Source: Tengunoibacter tsumagoiensis (lineage in GTDB: Bacteria > Chloroflexota > Ktedonobacteria > Ktedonobacterales > Ktedonobacteraceae). From it: a DNA stretch of 64,000 nucleotides. Shown in pieces: positions 35,685 through 44,861 of the stretch. Position 1 is the stretch's first letter. Each line of letters opens with the position of its first letter. The position numbers and the translations under genes are program-made. The notes below the pieces were generated by a model, which saw nothing but the letters and a program-made list of their open reading frames with translations, ran no database searches and was not told the origin of the DNA. The DNA lies in the NCBI RefSeq assembly GCF_003967535.1, contig NZ_BIFR01000001.1:3657001-3721000 (forward strand), read 5' to 3'.

Positions 35685-37358
35685 ATGAATGAACATATCC
35701 TGGTCTGCGTCGCCTGGCCGTACGCAAAAAGTTCGACGCATGTCGGACAGGTGGTGGGCGCATACCTACCCGCTGATACCTTTGCCCGCTATCATCGCAT
35801 GGCTGGCAATCAGGTGCTCATGGTCTCTGGTAGCGATGAACATGGGACACCGATCCTGGTCGAATCTGAACGGCTCGGCATTACACCACGCGAGTTTGTC
35901 GCGAACTATCATCGCCAGATCTGCGAGGTCTGGGATACATTGGGGATGTCCTGGGATCTCTATACGGAGACTGGGACGGCTAATCACTACCGCCTTACGC
36001 AAGATTTCTTCTTAACCCTCTATGAAAAGGGCTATATCTATAAAGATTCCATGCTCTCTCCCTATTGTCCCACCGATCGCCGCTTCCTCCCCGATCGCTA
36101 CACCGAAGGCACCTGCCCCATCTGTGGCTATACGTCCGCTCGTGGTGATCAATGTGATAACTGCGGTCACACGCTGGATCCTGTGGATCTGATCGATGCC
36201 CGCTGTAAGCTCTGTGGCAGTAAAGAGAGCAAGCTTGAGATGCGCACAACTGAACACTTTTTCCTGGATCTTCCCCGGCTTCAGGAGCCTCTGCAAGCCT
36301 GGTTAAATCAGGAGAAGCATCACTGGCGGCAGAATACACTGAGCTTTGCCCAGAACTGGCTGAAGGATGGTCTGAAAGCTCGAGCGATTACCCGCGATCT
36401 GGATTGGGGCGTGCCGATTCCGCTGGATGGCTACGAGAATAAGCGCATCTATGTCTGGTTTGATGCGGTGATTGGGTACTTCTCAGCCTCGGTCGAGTGG
36501 GCGGAGAAACAGGGAAAACCTGAGGCCTGGAAAACCTGGTGGGTGCCAGAGCAGACTGATCCTGCGGTGAAGGCCTATTACTTTATTGGCAAAGATAATA
36601 TCCCTTTCCATGCAATTATCTGGCCCGCCATGCTGCTGGGCTATGGCAATCGCAATCTCCCCTATGATGTGCCGGCCAACGAATTTATGACGATGAGTGG
36701 GGCCAAGGCCTCTACCAGCCGGGGCAATGTGATCTGGACCAGAGATGTGCTGGAAAAATATGGTCCCGATGCGCTTCGCTATTATCTCTCGGCTACGGCC
36801 CCTGAGGGGCGCGATACTGACTTCACATTTGAGGAGCTGGTACGCCGCAATAATGATGAGCTGGTCGCGACTTATGGCAATGTGGTCCATCGCACTTTGA
36901 CGTTCCTCCAGAGCAAGTTTGGTGGGGTCGTTCCTACGCCGACAGAGCTTCGTGAGGCTGATCGGGCTATTCTGGCTGAAGTTGAGCGTGGCTTCGGGCT
37001 TGTCGGCCACAATATTGCTCTCTGCCACTTAAAAGATGGTCTGAATGCGGCAATGAATGTCGCTCGGGCGGCCAATCGCTATCTGGACGAACAGGCTCCC
37101 TGGAAACAGATCAAAGTCGACCGCGAGGCTGCCGGTACGACGATCTATGTGATGCTACAGGTCTTGAGTGGTCTTCATCTGCTCTTCAGTCCCTACCTGC
37201 CGTTCTCGTCCGAGCGACTTCATGGCTTCCTGGGCTACGAGGGCGAGGCCAGCAAGACTCCCTGGCGCATGCATAAAGTTGAAGCCGGGATTACGCTTCC
37301 CAAACCCGAGCCTCTCTTCCCCAAACTGGAAGAGCCCGTGGCTGCTGAAGCCGTTTAG
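35685..37358 (+). CDS. metG: Methionyl-tRNA synthetase with atypical signature motifs
   Basis: 557 residues, class I aaRS. The N-terminal VAWPYAKSSTHVGQVVGAYLPADTFARYHR, VSGSDEHGTPI, and the Cys-rich zinc insert (CPICGYTSARGDQCDNCGHTL...CKLCG, about 140-175) identify MetRS of the four-cysteine double-knuckle type. HIGH is HVGQ (19-22) and KMSKS is KASTS (341-345), in AKASTSRGNVIW. The tRNA anticodon-binding helices follow; there is no C-terminal tRNA-binding (Trbp111) domain. The GxG and Trp stretches of the methionine pocket look intact. It is either a divergent housekeeping enzyme or a second copy. Terminator at 37369-37412. Confidence 0.93.
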   Translation: MNEHILVCVAWPYAKSSTHVGQVVGAYLPADTFARYHRMAGNQVLMVSGSDEHGTPILVESERLGITPREFVANYHRQICEVWDTLGMSWDLYTETGTANHYRLTQDFFLTLYEKGYIYKDSMLSPYCPTDRRFLPDRYTEGTCPICGYTSARGDQCDNCGHTLDPVDLIDARCKLCGSKESKLEMRTTEHFFLDLPRLQEPLQAWLNQEKHHWRQNTLSFAQNWLKDGLKARAITRDLDWGVPIPLDGYENKRIYVWFDAVIGYFSASVEWAEKQGKPEAWKTWWVPEQTDPAVKAYYFIGKDNIPFHAIIWPAMLLGYGNRNLPYDVPANEFMTMSGAKASTSRGNVIWTRDVLEKYGPDALRYYLSATAPEGRDTDFTFEELVRRNNDELVATYGNVVHRTLTFLQSKFGGVVPTPTELREADRAILAEVERGFGLVGHNIALCHLKDGLNAAMNVARAANRYLDEQAPWKQIKVDREAAGTTIYVMLQVLSGLHLLFSPYLPFSSERLHGFLGYEGEASKTPWRMHKVEAGITLPKPEPLFPKLEEPVAAEAV

Positions 37359-37368
37359 AGATACAACA

Positions 37369-37412
37369 GAAGAGCGAGTAGCGACAATCCAATGATCTGC
37401 TACTCGCTCTTC
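37369..37412 (+). terminator. 14-bp stem hairpin after metG
   Basis: GAAGAGCGAGTAGC (37369-37382) pairs perfectly with 37399-37412. It begins 11 bases past the metG stop. Confidence 0.7.
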
Positions 37413-37470
37413 CTGATAGATTTGATCGTGATGGAATCACTAAGAATGAAAGCAATAGGTGTTGTTACCG

Positions 37471-37794
37471 CTACTTACGGCGATAAAAGTTGATATTGAC
37501 TACAATAACGACAATGAATGATAGAATTAGTGCCAGAAACAGAAAGAGTTGAACGGGGCCATAGCTATAAGCGGATTCGCTAGTAAGCAGAAGCCAGAAC
37601 AAAGCCAGCGAAAAAAGCATAAACAGAAGCGTCGAAATCAAGCTGAGTGCCAATTTCTGATTAACTGTTAGCATCTTGTCAAACAAGAGTTTCTGTCCTC
37701 TCCCCTGGAATTCATACTGACTCCGACCATTGATGGGCTCGCCCTTGTAATAAGCTTCTGAAGAGAAGCCCTCATCGTGCATCTGTGATGACAT
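37471..37794 (-). CDS. Small membrane protein with two membrane segments, unknown
   Basis: 107 residues. A polar N-terminus (about 45) with Tyr/Gly/Gln is followed by two hydrophobic helices (about 47-70 and 79-103) and a basic YRRK end. AAGGAG lies before the ATG. The shape recalls small membrane proteins annotated as unknown in this type of genome; no named family was recognised. Convergent with metG. Confidence 0.65.
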   Translation of the reverse strand: MSSQMHDEGFSSEAYYKGEPINGRSQYEFQGRGQKLLFDKMLTVNQKLALSLISTLLFMLFSLALFWLLLTSESAYSYGPVQLFLFLALILSFIVVIVVNINFYRRK

Positions 37795-38301
37795 AGAGAT
37801 CTACTCCTTGCCTCTATTGGTGATAGGGCTTAAAATTTGTACGAAGATCTTTTTCTGCTCGGAGACACTCAAGGCACTCTCTCAGAACATCTTTCTTGAT
37901 AAGAATATAGCATATATATTCGCTCCTCACAAGAATATCACTCTCTTAACCTGAATTGCCACAAATGATACCCGAACCTCACTCAAAATCCATGCAACTT
38001 AAGCATCTCTAAATGCTAAAGCATTTTCGTTACTATATTCATAAAAATGATTGACTTTTGTAGATTGCCGTTTTATAATGATTATATATGCACATTCATA
38101 ACATTACGCTATAGAAAATATTCCCTTTTTAATACTTACATATGCATTCAATTTTCCTGCAAATCAGTTAACTGGAACAAATGAGTTTTGAGATATGACT
38201 TACCGAACACACTACTGCTGGTATCCAATACAGCACTGTATCCTGGAGTGTAACGGTTTGAGAACAGAAACTTCTTAAAAAATGATTGATTTAGTGGTTT
38301 A
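37795..38301. other. AT-rich intergenic region
   Basis: No gene. The AT content is very high between 37900 and 38150. It must hold divergent promoters for the small membrane protein and the glycosyltransferase-like gene, but none is clear. Confidence 0.5.
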
Positions 38302-40023
38302 ATGAAAAAAATAGTAAAAATCGATGAGAAAGCGAATCTTCTTGTTACCTCTCTGCTTCTTCTGTGTTCTTTTCTCGTCCGCCTCTTTGTTATAATCCAC
38401 AATTGGCCCGTCACCAATAGTGAAGAAGGGACAATGGCCCTTGAGGCTCGTCACATTGCCTTCACTCACGATCACCCCGTGTATCTTTATGGGCAAAACT
38501 ATATGGGGGCTGGCGAAGCCTATCTTGGAGCCATTATGTTTCATCTCTTTGGGCCATCTATCTTCGCTCTTCGATTGGGTATGCTACTTTTATTTTTATG
38601 CGCGTTAATTTGTTGTTATCTCTTAGCAAGACTCGTTTATGGCAGAAAGATAGCGCTTATCACTCTTCTTCTCACTATCGGAGGTTCAGGAATTATTTTT
38701 GCACCTGAACTAATGGCAGTTGGAGGAGCGATGGAGACAGTTCTGTGCGGATCTCTGACTTTTTTACTTTCATCCTGGCTGGCACTTCATCCAGCGTATC
38801 TCTCAAATACGGGGAAAGAAAAAACAGTATCCCACACAATCCGTTATGGTCTTCTCTATGGTACCTGGGGACTGGCGGTCGGGTTAGGATTATGGAGCCA
38901 TCTCCTGGTTGTGCCTTTCATCCTTTGTAGCATACTGATTCTTCTAATCTTTTGTTTACCCGATCTATGCTCATATCTGGTGTTTATACTTGGGTTTGGC
39001 CTCCTGATTGGGATCACGCCACTCATCATTTATAATATGTTAGCCCCGTTTAAAGATAATTCAATTGCTGTTTTTCTGGGACTGCACAACACAGCCTATC
39101 CAGATGCACCACATGGCCTATCGCTCTGGCTTAAACAACTATCAGGAACGCTATTTGATTCCCTGCCGATGGCGACTGGCATGCCTTCTCTTCTTAATCT
39201 GGACGTTCGTATTCTGCCATTCTATGGTCCTCTCACTCATGAATCGCTCATCCCAATTGTTTTCTATGGAGGTTGGAGCTCTATCTATCTGACACTCTTG
39301 CTCATTGAAACACGACGATCATGGCCCGGAAAAACATTGCTGTTCTTCTTAAAAAAGAAGAGTCAGCAAATTGATCCAGAAAAGCGAGCAGCGATCATCA
39401 AACAGATCCTGCGCTTTTTTCTGGCCTTATGTGTCTGGCTTACCTTACTATCTTATGCATCGAGCGCTACGGCTGCCGAACGTCCATGGAGTTTCCGTTA
39501 TTTAATTGGCCTGCTGGTAACGATTCCAGTCGTGATCAATCCACTCTGCTCGCGTCTTTTTCTTCTAAAAAAATTCACCAGAGATGGTCGTGCCAGTCTC
39601 CAAAGGCTTTTACAGACAGCCATCTTTACGCTGATGATCACGCTGGTCATCTATGGAAGCATACAGTCTTTACAGGCAATTCCAGAGGGCAATATTCGCA
39701 TACAGCAACAGGCTGATCTGATCACATTTCTTCACAGCAGACATATTTCAAAGATCTACTCTGGCTATTGGGTCTGCGATAGCCTTATTTTTCAAAGTGA
39801 AGAGAAAATAATCTGTGCAGTCCTCGATGACCATCTTGATCCTGGCCTCACTCGTTACTCGCCTTATAAAAACAGAGTTGATTCAAGTCGTGATCACATC
39901 GTCTATATCTTTACAAAAGATGGAGATTATCATCCAGATGCAGCGATCAAACTTCTTACGCAAAGCGGTAATTATCAAAAGTTTGAGAGTGGGGCCTATA
40001 TGATCTTTCAGGCAAAGAGGTAA
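38302..40023 (+). CDS. Multi-pass membrane protein, probable GT-C glycosyltransferase
   Basis: 573 residues with eleven or more membrane segments in the first 480, then a soluble extracytoplasmic C-terminal part of about 115 residues (QQADLITFLHSRHISKIYSGYWVCDSL). In the first loop the acidic pair NSEEGTMALEARHI followed by YLYGQNYMGAGEAYLGAIMFHLFGPS fits the GT-C/PMT pattern of enzymes that take sugars from polyprenyl-phosphate donors. Acceptor unknown; it stands alone. The ribosome binding site is poor. Lower GC than its neighbours. Confidence 0.65.
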   Translation: MKKIVKIDEKANLLVTSLLLLCSFLVRLFVIIHNWPVTNSEEGTMALEARHIAFTHDHPVYLYGQNYMGAGEAYLGAIMFHLFGPSIFALRLGMLLLFLCALICCYLLARLVYGRKIALITLLLTIGGSGIIFAPELMAVGGAMETVLCGSLTFLLSSWLALHPAYLSNTGKEKTVSHTIRYGLLYGTWGLAVGLGLWSHLLVVPFILCSILILLIFCLPDLCSYLVFILGFGLLIGITPLIIYNMLAPFKDNSIAVFLGLHNTAYPDAPHGLSLWLKQLSGTLFDSLPMATGMPSLLNLDVRILPFYGPLTHESLIPIVFYGGWSSIYLTLLLIETRRSWPGKTLLFFLKKKSQQIDPEKRAAIIKQILRFFLALCVWLTLLSYASSATAAERPWSFRYLIGLLVTIPVVINPLCSRLFLLKKFTRDGRASLQRLLQTAIFTLMITLVIYGSIQSLQAIPEGNIRIQQQADLITFLHSRHISKIYSGYWVCDSLIFQSEEKIICAVLDDHLDPGLTRYSPYKNRVDSSRDHIVYIFTKDGDYHPDAAIKLLTQSGNYQKFESGAYMIFQAKR

Positions 40024-40029
40024 GGGGCT

Positions 40030-40049
40030 CTCCCCCTCTACAGGGGGAG
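40030..40049. terminator. Hairpin between two convergent genes
   Basis: CTCCCCCT (40030-40037) pairs perfectly with AGGGGGAG (40042-40049) between the glycosyltransferase-like gene and gmk. No clear T-run follows. Confidence 0.5.
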
Positions 40050-40059
40050 AAGAGGATCG

Positions 40060-40701
40060 TTAGAGATCTACATACCTGGGGTGAGTCTTGCAGTGTTCGG
40101 CCTGCATAACAGCTCGTACAGCTTCGACAGCCTCCATAAGCTTGCCCTGGCGGTTCTCGATGATATAATCGTATTGGCCGCGCTGGGCCAGTTCGCCGCG
40201 AGCATCATCCAGCCGGCGTTCTAACTCCTGAGGAGTCTCAGTACTTCGATTGATCAGCCGCTCAGCCAGTTCTTCAACGGAGCCGGGGGTCAGAAAAATA
40301 AAGATTGCCCCGGGTAACTTCTGGCGCACCGTTGCAGCCCCTTGAACATCGATCTTTAACAGAACATCCCGGCCCTGGCGGAGCTCATTTTTAATCTGCT
40401 TAATCGGCTGCCCATACCAGTTCCCATGGACATTAGCATGCTCCAGCAACTCATCTGCGGCGACCATCCGCTCGAACTCCTCAAGGCTGACAAAATAATA
40501 GGGATTGCCGTCGCTTTCACCCGGACGGGGCGCTCGTGTGGTTACTGAGGCAACGACATAAAAATCCATCCCGTCTTGTTTTAATGCGTTGATGACTGAG
40601 TCTTTACCGGTTCCGGAGGGAGCGGAGAGAACAAAGAGAAGTCCCTGCTGAATCTCGGTCGGGGCGTCCGTCGCTGTATTTACTTGTGTTTCGAGTTGCA
40701 T
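40060..40701 (-). CDS. gmk: Guanylate kinase
   Basis: 213 residues. P-loop SAPSGTGKDS, VTTRAPRPGESDGNPYYFVSLEEFERM, the GMP-binding HANVHGNWYGQP, LLKIDVQGAATVRQ and the lid/late segment LINRSTETPQELERRLDDAR...YDYIIENRQ are all present, so it should convert GMP to GDP. An N-terminal 20-residue extension (THR/Gln-rich) precedes the fold. GGAAGAAG lies upstream of the ATG. It is divergent from the NFACT gene, 236 bases away, where GTATAC occurs twice. Confidence 0.95.
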   Translation of the reverse strand: MQLETQVNTATDAPTEIQQGLLFVLSAPSGTGKDSVINALKQDGMDFYVVASVTTRAPRPGESDGNPYYFVSLEEFERMVAADELLEHANVHGNWYGQPIKQIKNELRQGRDVLLKIDVQGAATVRQKLPGAIFIFLTPGSVEELAERLINRSTETPQELERRLDDARGELAQRGQYDYIIENRQGKLMEAVEAVRAVMQAEHCKTHPRYVDL

Positions 40702-40937
40702 GCTCTTCTTCCTGCTTGCTCATCAAAGAGTATAGGCTGGTATACGAATGAATCTCTCTTTGGTATACTTTGTACGACACAATAGTACGTACTATTTCTG
40801 AGCACATACCTCTCCACCAGTTGTTTCGCTGGCGCGATAGAAGTGGGCTCTTTTCCCTATTGTACAACACTCCTCCGTCTCACGGAAGTCTTGTACCCAT
40901 AAAAAAACAGAGGCGAAGTAGATCGGAAGGCTTCTCT

Positions 40938-42899
40938 ATGTATGTTGATGCTATAACACTGGCTGCGGTCGCTGATGAATGGCGCAAGCTCCTGATCGGA
41001 GCTCGCATTGATACCATTATTCAACCCACGGAACATGCTATTGCACTGCAATGTTATGCTCCAGGCTCTGAGGGACAGGGAGGCCAGAATCGCTGGCTCT
41101 ATCTCTCAGCCCATCCTCAATTGGCTCGCGCCCATATCACTGCCCGCAAGCCTCAAAAAATTGCGAGCGAGCCACCTCCTTTTGTGATGCTTCTCCGCAA
41201 ACATCTCGAAGGCGCTCGTATCGAAGCAGTCGTACAGCCAGACTGGGAGCGCGTGGTGGAGATTGTAGCGGGCTATCGCTCAAGTCCCGATAGTGAGGAG
41301 CGCATCCGTTTTCGCATCATTATTGAGATAATGGGGCGATTAAGCAATATCGTTTTCTGTACTGAAGAAGGGCTCATCCTGGGAAGCCTGAAGCGCGTCG
41401 GAGCAGAGATCAATCGCTATCGCGTGATTTCAGCCGGGCTCCCCTATGTGCCACCACCTCCTCAACAGCGCACGCTCGTTGGTCAGGAGCTTCCTAAATT
41501 AGATCCCCTTGCGCTTACCGCAGCACAGCTCTCCATCTGTGCCGTTGAAGAGCCCACCCCTGAGGAGCCCGCCGAAAAGAAGCGGAAAGGGAAACGCGCA
41601 TCTGGCCCTCCCAAATTGTGGGAGCTCCTTTCACGACATGTATTGGGGTGCAGCCCTCTGGTGGCCCGTGAGGCAGTCTTTCGCACAACCGAGCAGACGG
41701 AGATGCCCGTTACGCAGGCCGACGATAATATCTGGGAAGAGCTGGCATGGAATGTGAGCGATCTCTTGAGCGCCTACAAGACGCGCCGCTGGCAGCCACA
41801 GATGGTTGAGCAGGCCGACTCAGCTACCAGCAGACAGGGGCTTGATCAGGGTGGACAGCGGCTTCCTCTGGCCTTTGCCGCCTATCGCCTGGAGCAATAT
41901 GCGGCCCAACCAGAGCTTCTCATACGTGAATCACCCTCAATCAATGTGATTCTGGATGATTACTATGCCCGCGCCGAGTGGCGCGACGCTGTCGAGGGTC
42001 TGCGTGCACCGCTACGCAAGATTCTTCAGCATCAACGCGAGCGCTGTCAACGCAAAGCCGAGCTCTTGCAGAAAGAGATGGAGAGCATTCAGGAGGCCAA
42101 CACCTACCGGCTTTACGGCGATCTCCTGCTCGCTCACCAGCAAGAGGTCACACAGGGGCCAACAAAGATCGAGCTCCAAAACTATTTTGGAGACCAGGAG
42201 GAGACCGTACTGGTTCCGCTTGATCCACGTTTTGACGCTATCGGCAACGCAAATCGCTACTTTAACAAATATCATAAACTGCGGCGAGCTCTTGAATTGG
42301 TTCCAGGCCAGATCGAGCAGAATACTGTTGAGCTTGCCACGATTGAACAACTGATCACCGATCTCCTGTTAGCTGAGAATGCCGCAGAGGTCGCATTAGT
42401 GAAGGCTGAAGTTCAGACGGCAGGCTATATTCGAGGGAAAGCTGCTCTGGATAAGAAAGCGCTTAAAGCTGCCAAAAAAGGCAAGGGCGGCAAGCAGACA
42501 AAAGGCAGACCCGTCCCGCCCGGCGGTGGCGTTCCCATCCACCTTCAGAGTACCGAAGGCTTTACGTTGCTTGTCGGCAAGAATAGCCGCCAGAACGAAG
42601 AGGTCACCTTCCATCAGGCCACATCTAACGATATGTGGTTGCATGCTCGTGGAGTGGCGGGAGCCCATGTCATCATTAAGGCCGCAGGACGAGAGATTCC
42701 TCGCGCTACCATCAATCAGGCAGCCAGTCTGGCCGCTTATTATAGCGAGGCCCGCGGAAGCACCAGCGCCCCCGTCGATTACACCTTACAACGTCATGTG
42801 CGTCATATGAAGGGAGGCGGACCCGGCATGGTCATCTATGAACGAGAACATACCATTTATGTAGAGCCAGATGCCGCCCTACCCTTTGTAAAACGCTAA
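40938..42899 (+). CDS. rqcH: NFACT-family protein (RqcH/Rqc2 homologue, fibronectin-binding-like)
   Basis: 653 residues from ATG 40938 (GGAAGG upstream); the frame is open further up but non-family. NFACT-N domain begins MYVDAITLAAVADEWRKLLIGARID; the pocket motif reads QPDWERVVEI, so Glu-Arg stands where B. subtilis RqcH has Asp-Arg. A middle HhH/coiled-coil (about 360-520, QHQRERCQRKAELLQKEMESIQ) and the C-terminal NFACT-R domain (LLVGKNSRQNEEVTF, DMWLHARGVAGAHVIIK, EREHTIYVEPD) follow. RqcH binds split 60S-like 50S subunits and adds Ala tails to stalled peptides. A basic KGKRASG/KGKGGKQTKG insert is present. Confidence 0.9.
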   Translation: MYVDAITLAAVADEWRKLLIGARIDTIIQPTEHAIALQCYAPGSEGQGGQNRWLYLSAHPQLARAHITARKPQKIASEPPPFVMLLRKHLEGARIEAVVQPDWERVVEIVAGYRSSPDSEERIRFRIIIEIMGRLSNIVFCTEEGLILGSLKRVGAEINRYRVISAGLPYVPPPPQQRTLVGQELPKLDPLALTAAQLSICAVEEPTPEEPAEKKRKGKRASGPPKLWELLSRHVLGCSPLVAREAVFRTTEQTEMPVTQADDNIWEELAWNVSDLLSAYKTRRWQPQMVEQADSATSRQGLDQGGQRLPLAFAAYRLEQYAAQPELLIRESPSINVILDDYYARAEWRDAVEGLRAPLRKILQHQRERCQRKAELLQKEMESIQEANTYRLYGDLLLAHQQEVTQGPTKIELQNYFGDQEETVLVPLDPRFDAIGNANRYFNKYHKLRRALELVPGQIEQNTVELATIEQLITDLLLAENAAEVALVKAEVQTAGYIRGKAALDKKALKAAKKGKGGKQTKGRPVPPGGGVPIHLQSTEGFTLLVGKNSRQNEEVTFHQATSNDMWLHARGVAGAHVIIKAAGREIPRATINQAASLAAYYSEARGSTSAPVDYTLQRHVRHMKGGGPGMVIYEREHTIYVEPDAALPFVKR

Positions 42900-42935
42900 C
42901 ATCTTATCCGCAACCACTATAACAAAATGCACCCC

Positions 42936-43208
42936 TTATGCGATAAATTGCATCCCCAAGCGCGATTTATCGCATAAGCTGGCAGGGCCCATCATTCATG
43001 ATGGCCGCAGCAACCCACTCCACCCTGTTCCACAGAACCTCCCTCTTCATACGATAAATTGCATCCCCAAGCGCGATTTATCGCATAAGCTGGCAGGGCC
43101 CATCATTCATGATGGCCGCAGCAACCCACTCCACCCTGTTCCACAGAACCTACCCTCAAGCGTGATTTATCACATAATCGTGTCGGGCCCATCATTCATG
43201 ATGGCCGC
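42936..43208. repeat. Palindromic repeat array A (period about 111, then 89)
   Basis: Two near-identical units start at 42941 and 43052 (111 bases apart), and a third partial unit follows 89 bases on. Each unit has a hairpin built on TGCGATAAATTGC with GCGCGATTTATCGCA (42936-42977 in unit 1), and a palindrome GGCCCATCATTCATGATGGCC. The region between rqcH and rpoN has no gene. A related array in opposite orientation lies at 50231-50425. Confidence 0.85.
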
Positions 43209-43232
43209 GGACCATCTAATGAAAACAATCCT

Positions 43233-44684
43233 TCAGAGGCCACGCTCCCGAGAGGAGCCAATCCCCATCTCTTCACGGTATTTAGTCACGGTCCGTCGTG
43301 CCAACGGAACACCACGCAGAGAGAGCTGACGGGCCAGCTCTTCATCGCTAAACCGATGTTTGGCGCTCTCAGACTGAATAAGTTCGCGTAACATATCTTT
43401 AATCCGCAGCGAGCCATCAAAAAAATCTGAAAGTGGGATCAGACGTCCATTGGGTAAAAGCGCATATTTATTAGCTGTAGCGCGGCTTACCGTCCCCTCA
43501 TCCAGATGCAGCTGAGCTGCGACCTCAGCACGTGTCAGAGGACGCAACGAGCGAATACCATACTGCAAAAAGCCTTTTTGATACTCCACAACAAATTCAG
43601 AGACGCGACGCAATGTCCGCCAGCGGCGCTCAAGACAATCAATAAAAAAGTTGGCACGCTCTTTCTGCTGCTGCATATAGCGCTGAAGATCAGGATTTGG
43701 AGAGCTCGCCTGTCCAGCAATAGGATTGCGTGTACTAAATTGATAGCGCTTATCTTCAATCAGATCCACCTCATAGTGGCCATCCATTCCTCGGATAAGC
43801 ACATCAGGGTGAATATACGTTGTTGCGCCACCTGCCCCTAGCTGCTCATAGCGCGAATCTGGGCGATAAATATAGGCGGGAAAAGGGTGTAACGTCTCTC
43901 GGATATACTGATTTGCCGCCTGTACCTCTGCCTCAGGAACCTTCAGCCGCCGAGCAATCTCTTGATATTGATTATGGGCAAGATCATCAAAATAATCTTC
44001 AATCAAAAGAGCCGCTAATGGATGCGGGGCTTGCTGCTCGCTTAAAGAGTGGAGTTGAATTAAGAGGCACTCGCGAGGCGTGCGAGCACCAATACCGAGA
44101 GGTTCCAATGTCTGCAATTGACTTAACACATACTCCACCCGCTCCAGGGGAACCTGAAGATACTCAGCAATCTCTTGCGTGCTGATCTCCAAATAGCCAT
44201 GTTCATTGAGATTCCCTACCAGATTCTCTGCAATCACTGCATCATCAGGAGTCACCAACGCCTCTAATTGTTGTAAAAGAGTCTCCTCAAGCGTGACACT
44301 AATGGCAATATGCGCCAGCGGATCAAAATCCTCGTCCTGGTCACCTTCTGAACTCTCATAGGCATCAATCTCATAGAAGGTCTGTTGCACATAGACAGGA
44401 GGCTCATGCAGATTTTCAGCCTCCTGTACCTCTTGAGACTGATGAAGTGGCTGAGGCGTCTGCACAAAGCGCCCACAGACAAGGCAGCGCTGACTATACA
44501 TCAGCGTCCCACAAAAGAGGCAGACACGCTCCTCCTTTACTTCTAAAGCAGGGTTCTCAGTCTGCTCCTGATTTACCGTGTGCTCTAATTCATCAGCCGA
44601 TAAATGTAAAATGGTACTGGAAGTAATCAGCCTTGCACTGACACGTAACACCTGACTGGGCCTGGGTCTTGGCTCTAACCGCAT
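43233..44684 (-). CDS. rpoN: RNA polymerase sigma-54 factor with N-terminal zinc ribbon
   Basis: 483 residues. Region I (about 9-50) is the activator-interaction segment, less Gln-rich than in E. coli. Residues 55-70 carry CxxC...CxxC (C55, C58, C67, C70), a zinc-ribbon-like insert not found in the classical proteins. The core-binding part (about 110-300) is followed by the DNA-binding HTH (TRAEVAAQLHLDEGTVSRA) and the RpoN box ARRTVTKYRE (462-471). It redirects RNA polymerase to -24/-12 promoters and requires an AAA+ activator, none of which is encoded here. Confidence 0.92.
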   Translation of the reverse strand: MRLEPRPRPSQVLRVSARLITSSTILHLSADELEHTVNQEQTENPALEVKEERVCLFCGTLMYSQRCLVCGRFVQTPQPLHQSQEVQEAENLHEPPVYVQQTFYEIDAYESSEGDQDEDFDPLAHIAISVTLEETLLQQLEALVTPDDAVIAENLVGNLNEHGYLEISTQEIAEYLQVPLERVEYVLSQLQTLEPLGIGARTPRECLLIQLHSLSEQQAPHPLAALLIEDYFDDLAHNQYQEIARRLKVPEAEVQAANQYIRETLHPFPAYIYRPDSRYEQLGAGGATTYIHPDVLIRGMDGHYEVDLIEDKRYQFSTRNPIAGQASSPNPDLQRYMQQQKERANFFIDCLERRWRTLRRVSEFVVEYQKGFLQYGIRSLRPLTRAEVAAQLHLDEGTVSRATANKYALLPNGRLIPLSDFFDGSLRIKDMLRELIQSESAKHRFSDEELARQLSLRGVPLARRTVTKYREEMGIGSSRERGL

Positions 44685-44861
44685 ACACGTCCCCTATTCT
44701 CACTTACCCGACGTATTCCCAAGCGCCCAATCCTTGCTTCATCGTACGTTTAGAACAAACAATAGCCCAAAGCAAAGATTAGAACTGTTCCAACATACAA
44801 TTGTTTTGCATTAGATCAATCAAGATGGTAGAAACCAGAAAAAGGGCTCAGCTAATTGCAA

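Noticed and set aside
36483..37028. 181-residue open frame opposite metG
   Set aside because: Arises from the GC-biased third positions of metG. No ribosome binding site or recognisable domain.
40938..42899. Loss of function in RqcH because Glu-Arg replaces Asp-Arg
   Set aside because: Glu-Arg occurs in many bacterial NFACT proteins as far as I recall, so it is not strong evidence for altered activity.
42936..43208. Possible CRISPR array
   Set aside because: The units are about 110 bp, nearly whole repeats without unique spacers, and there are no cas genes. They are palindromic REP-like elements.
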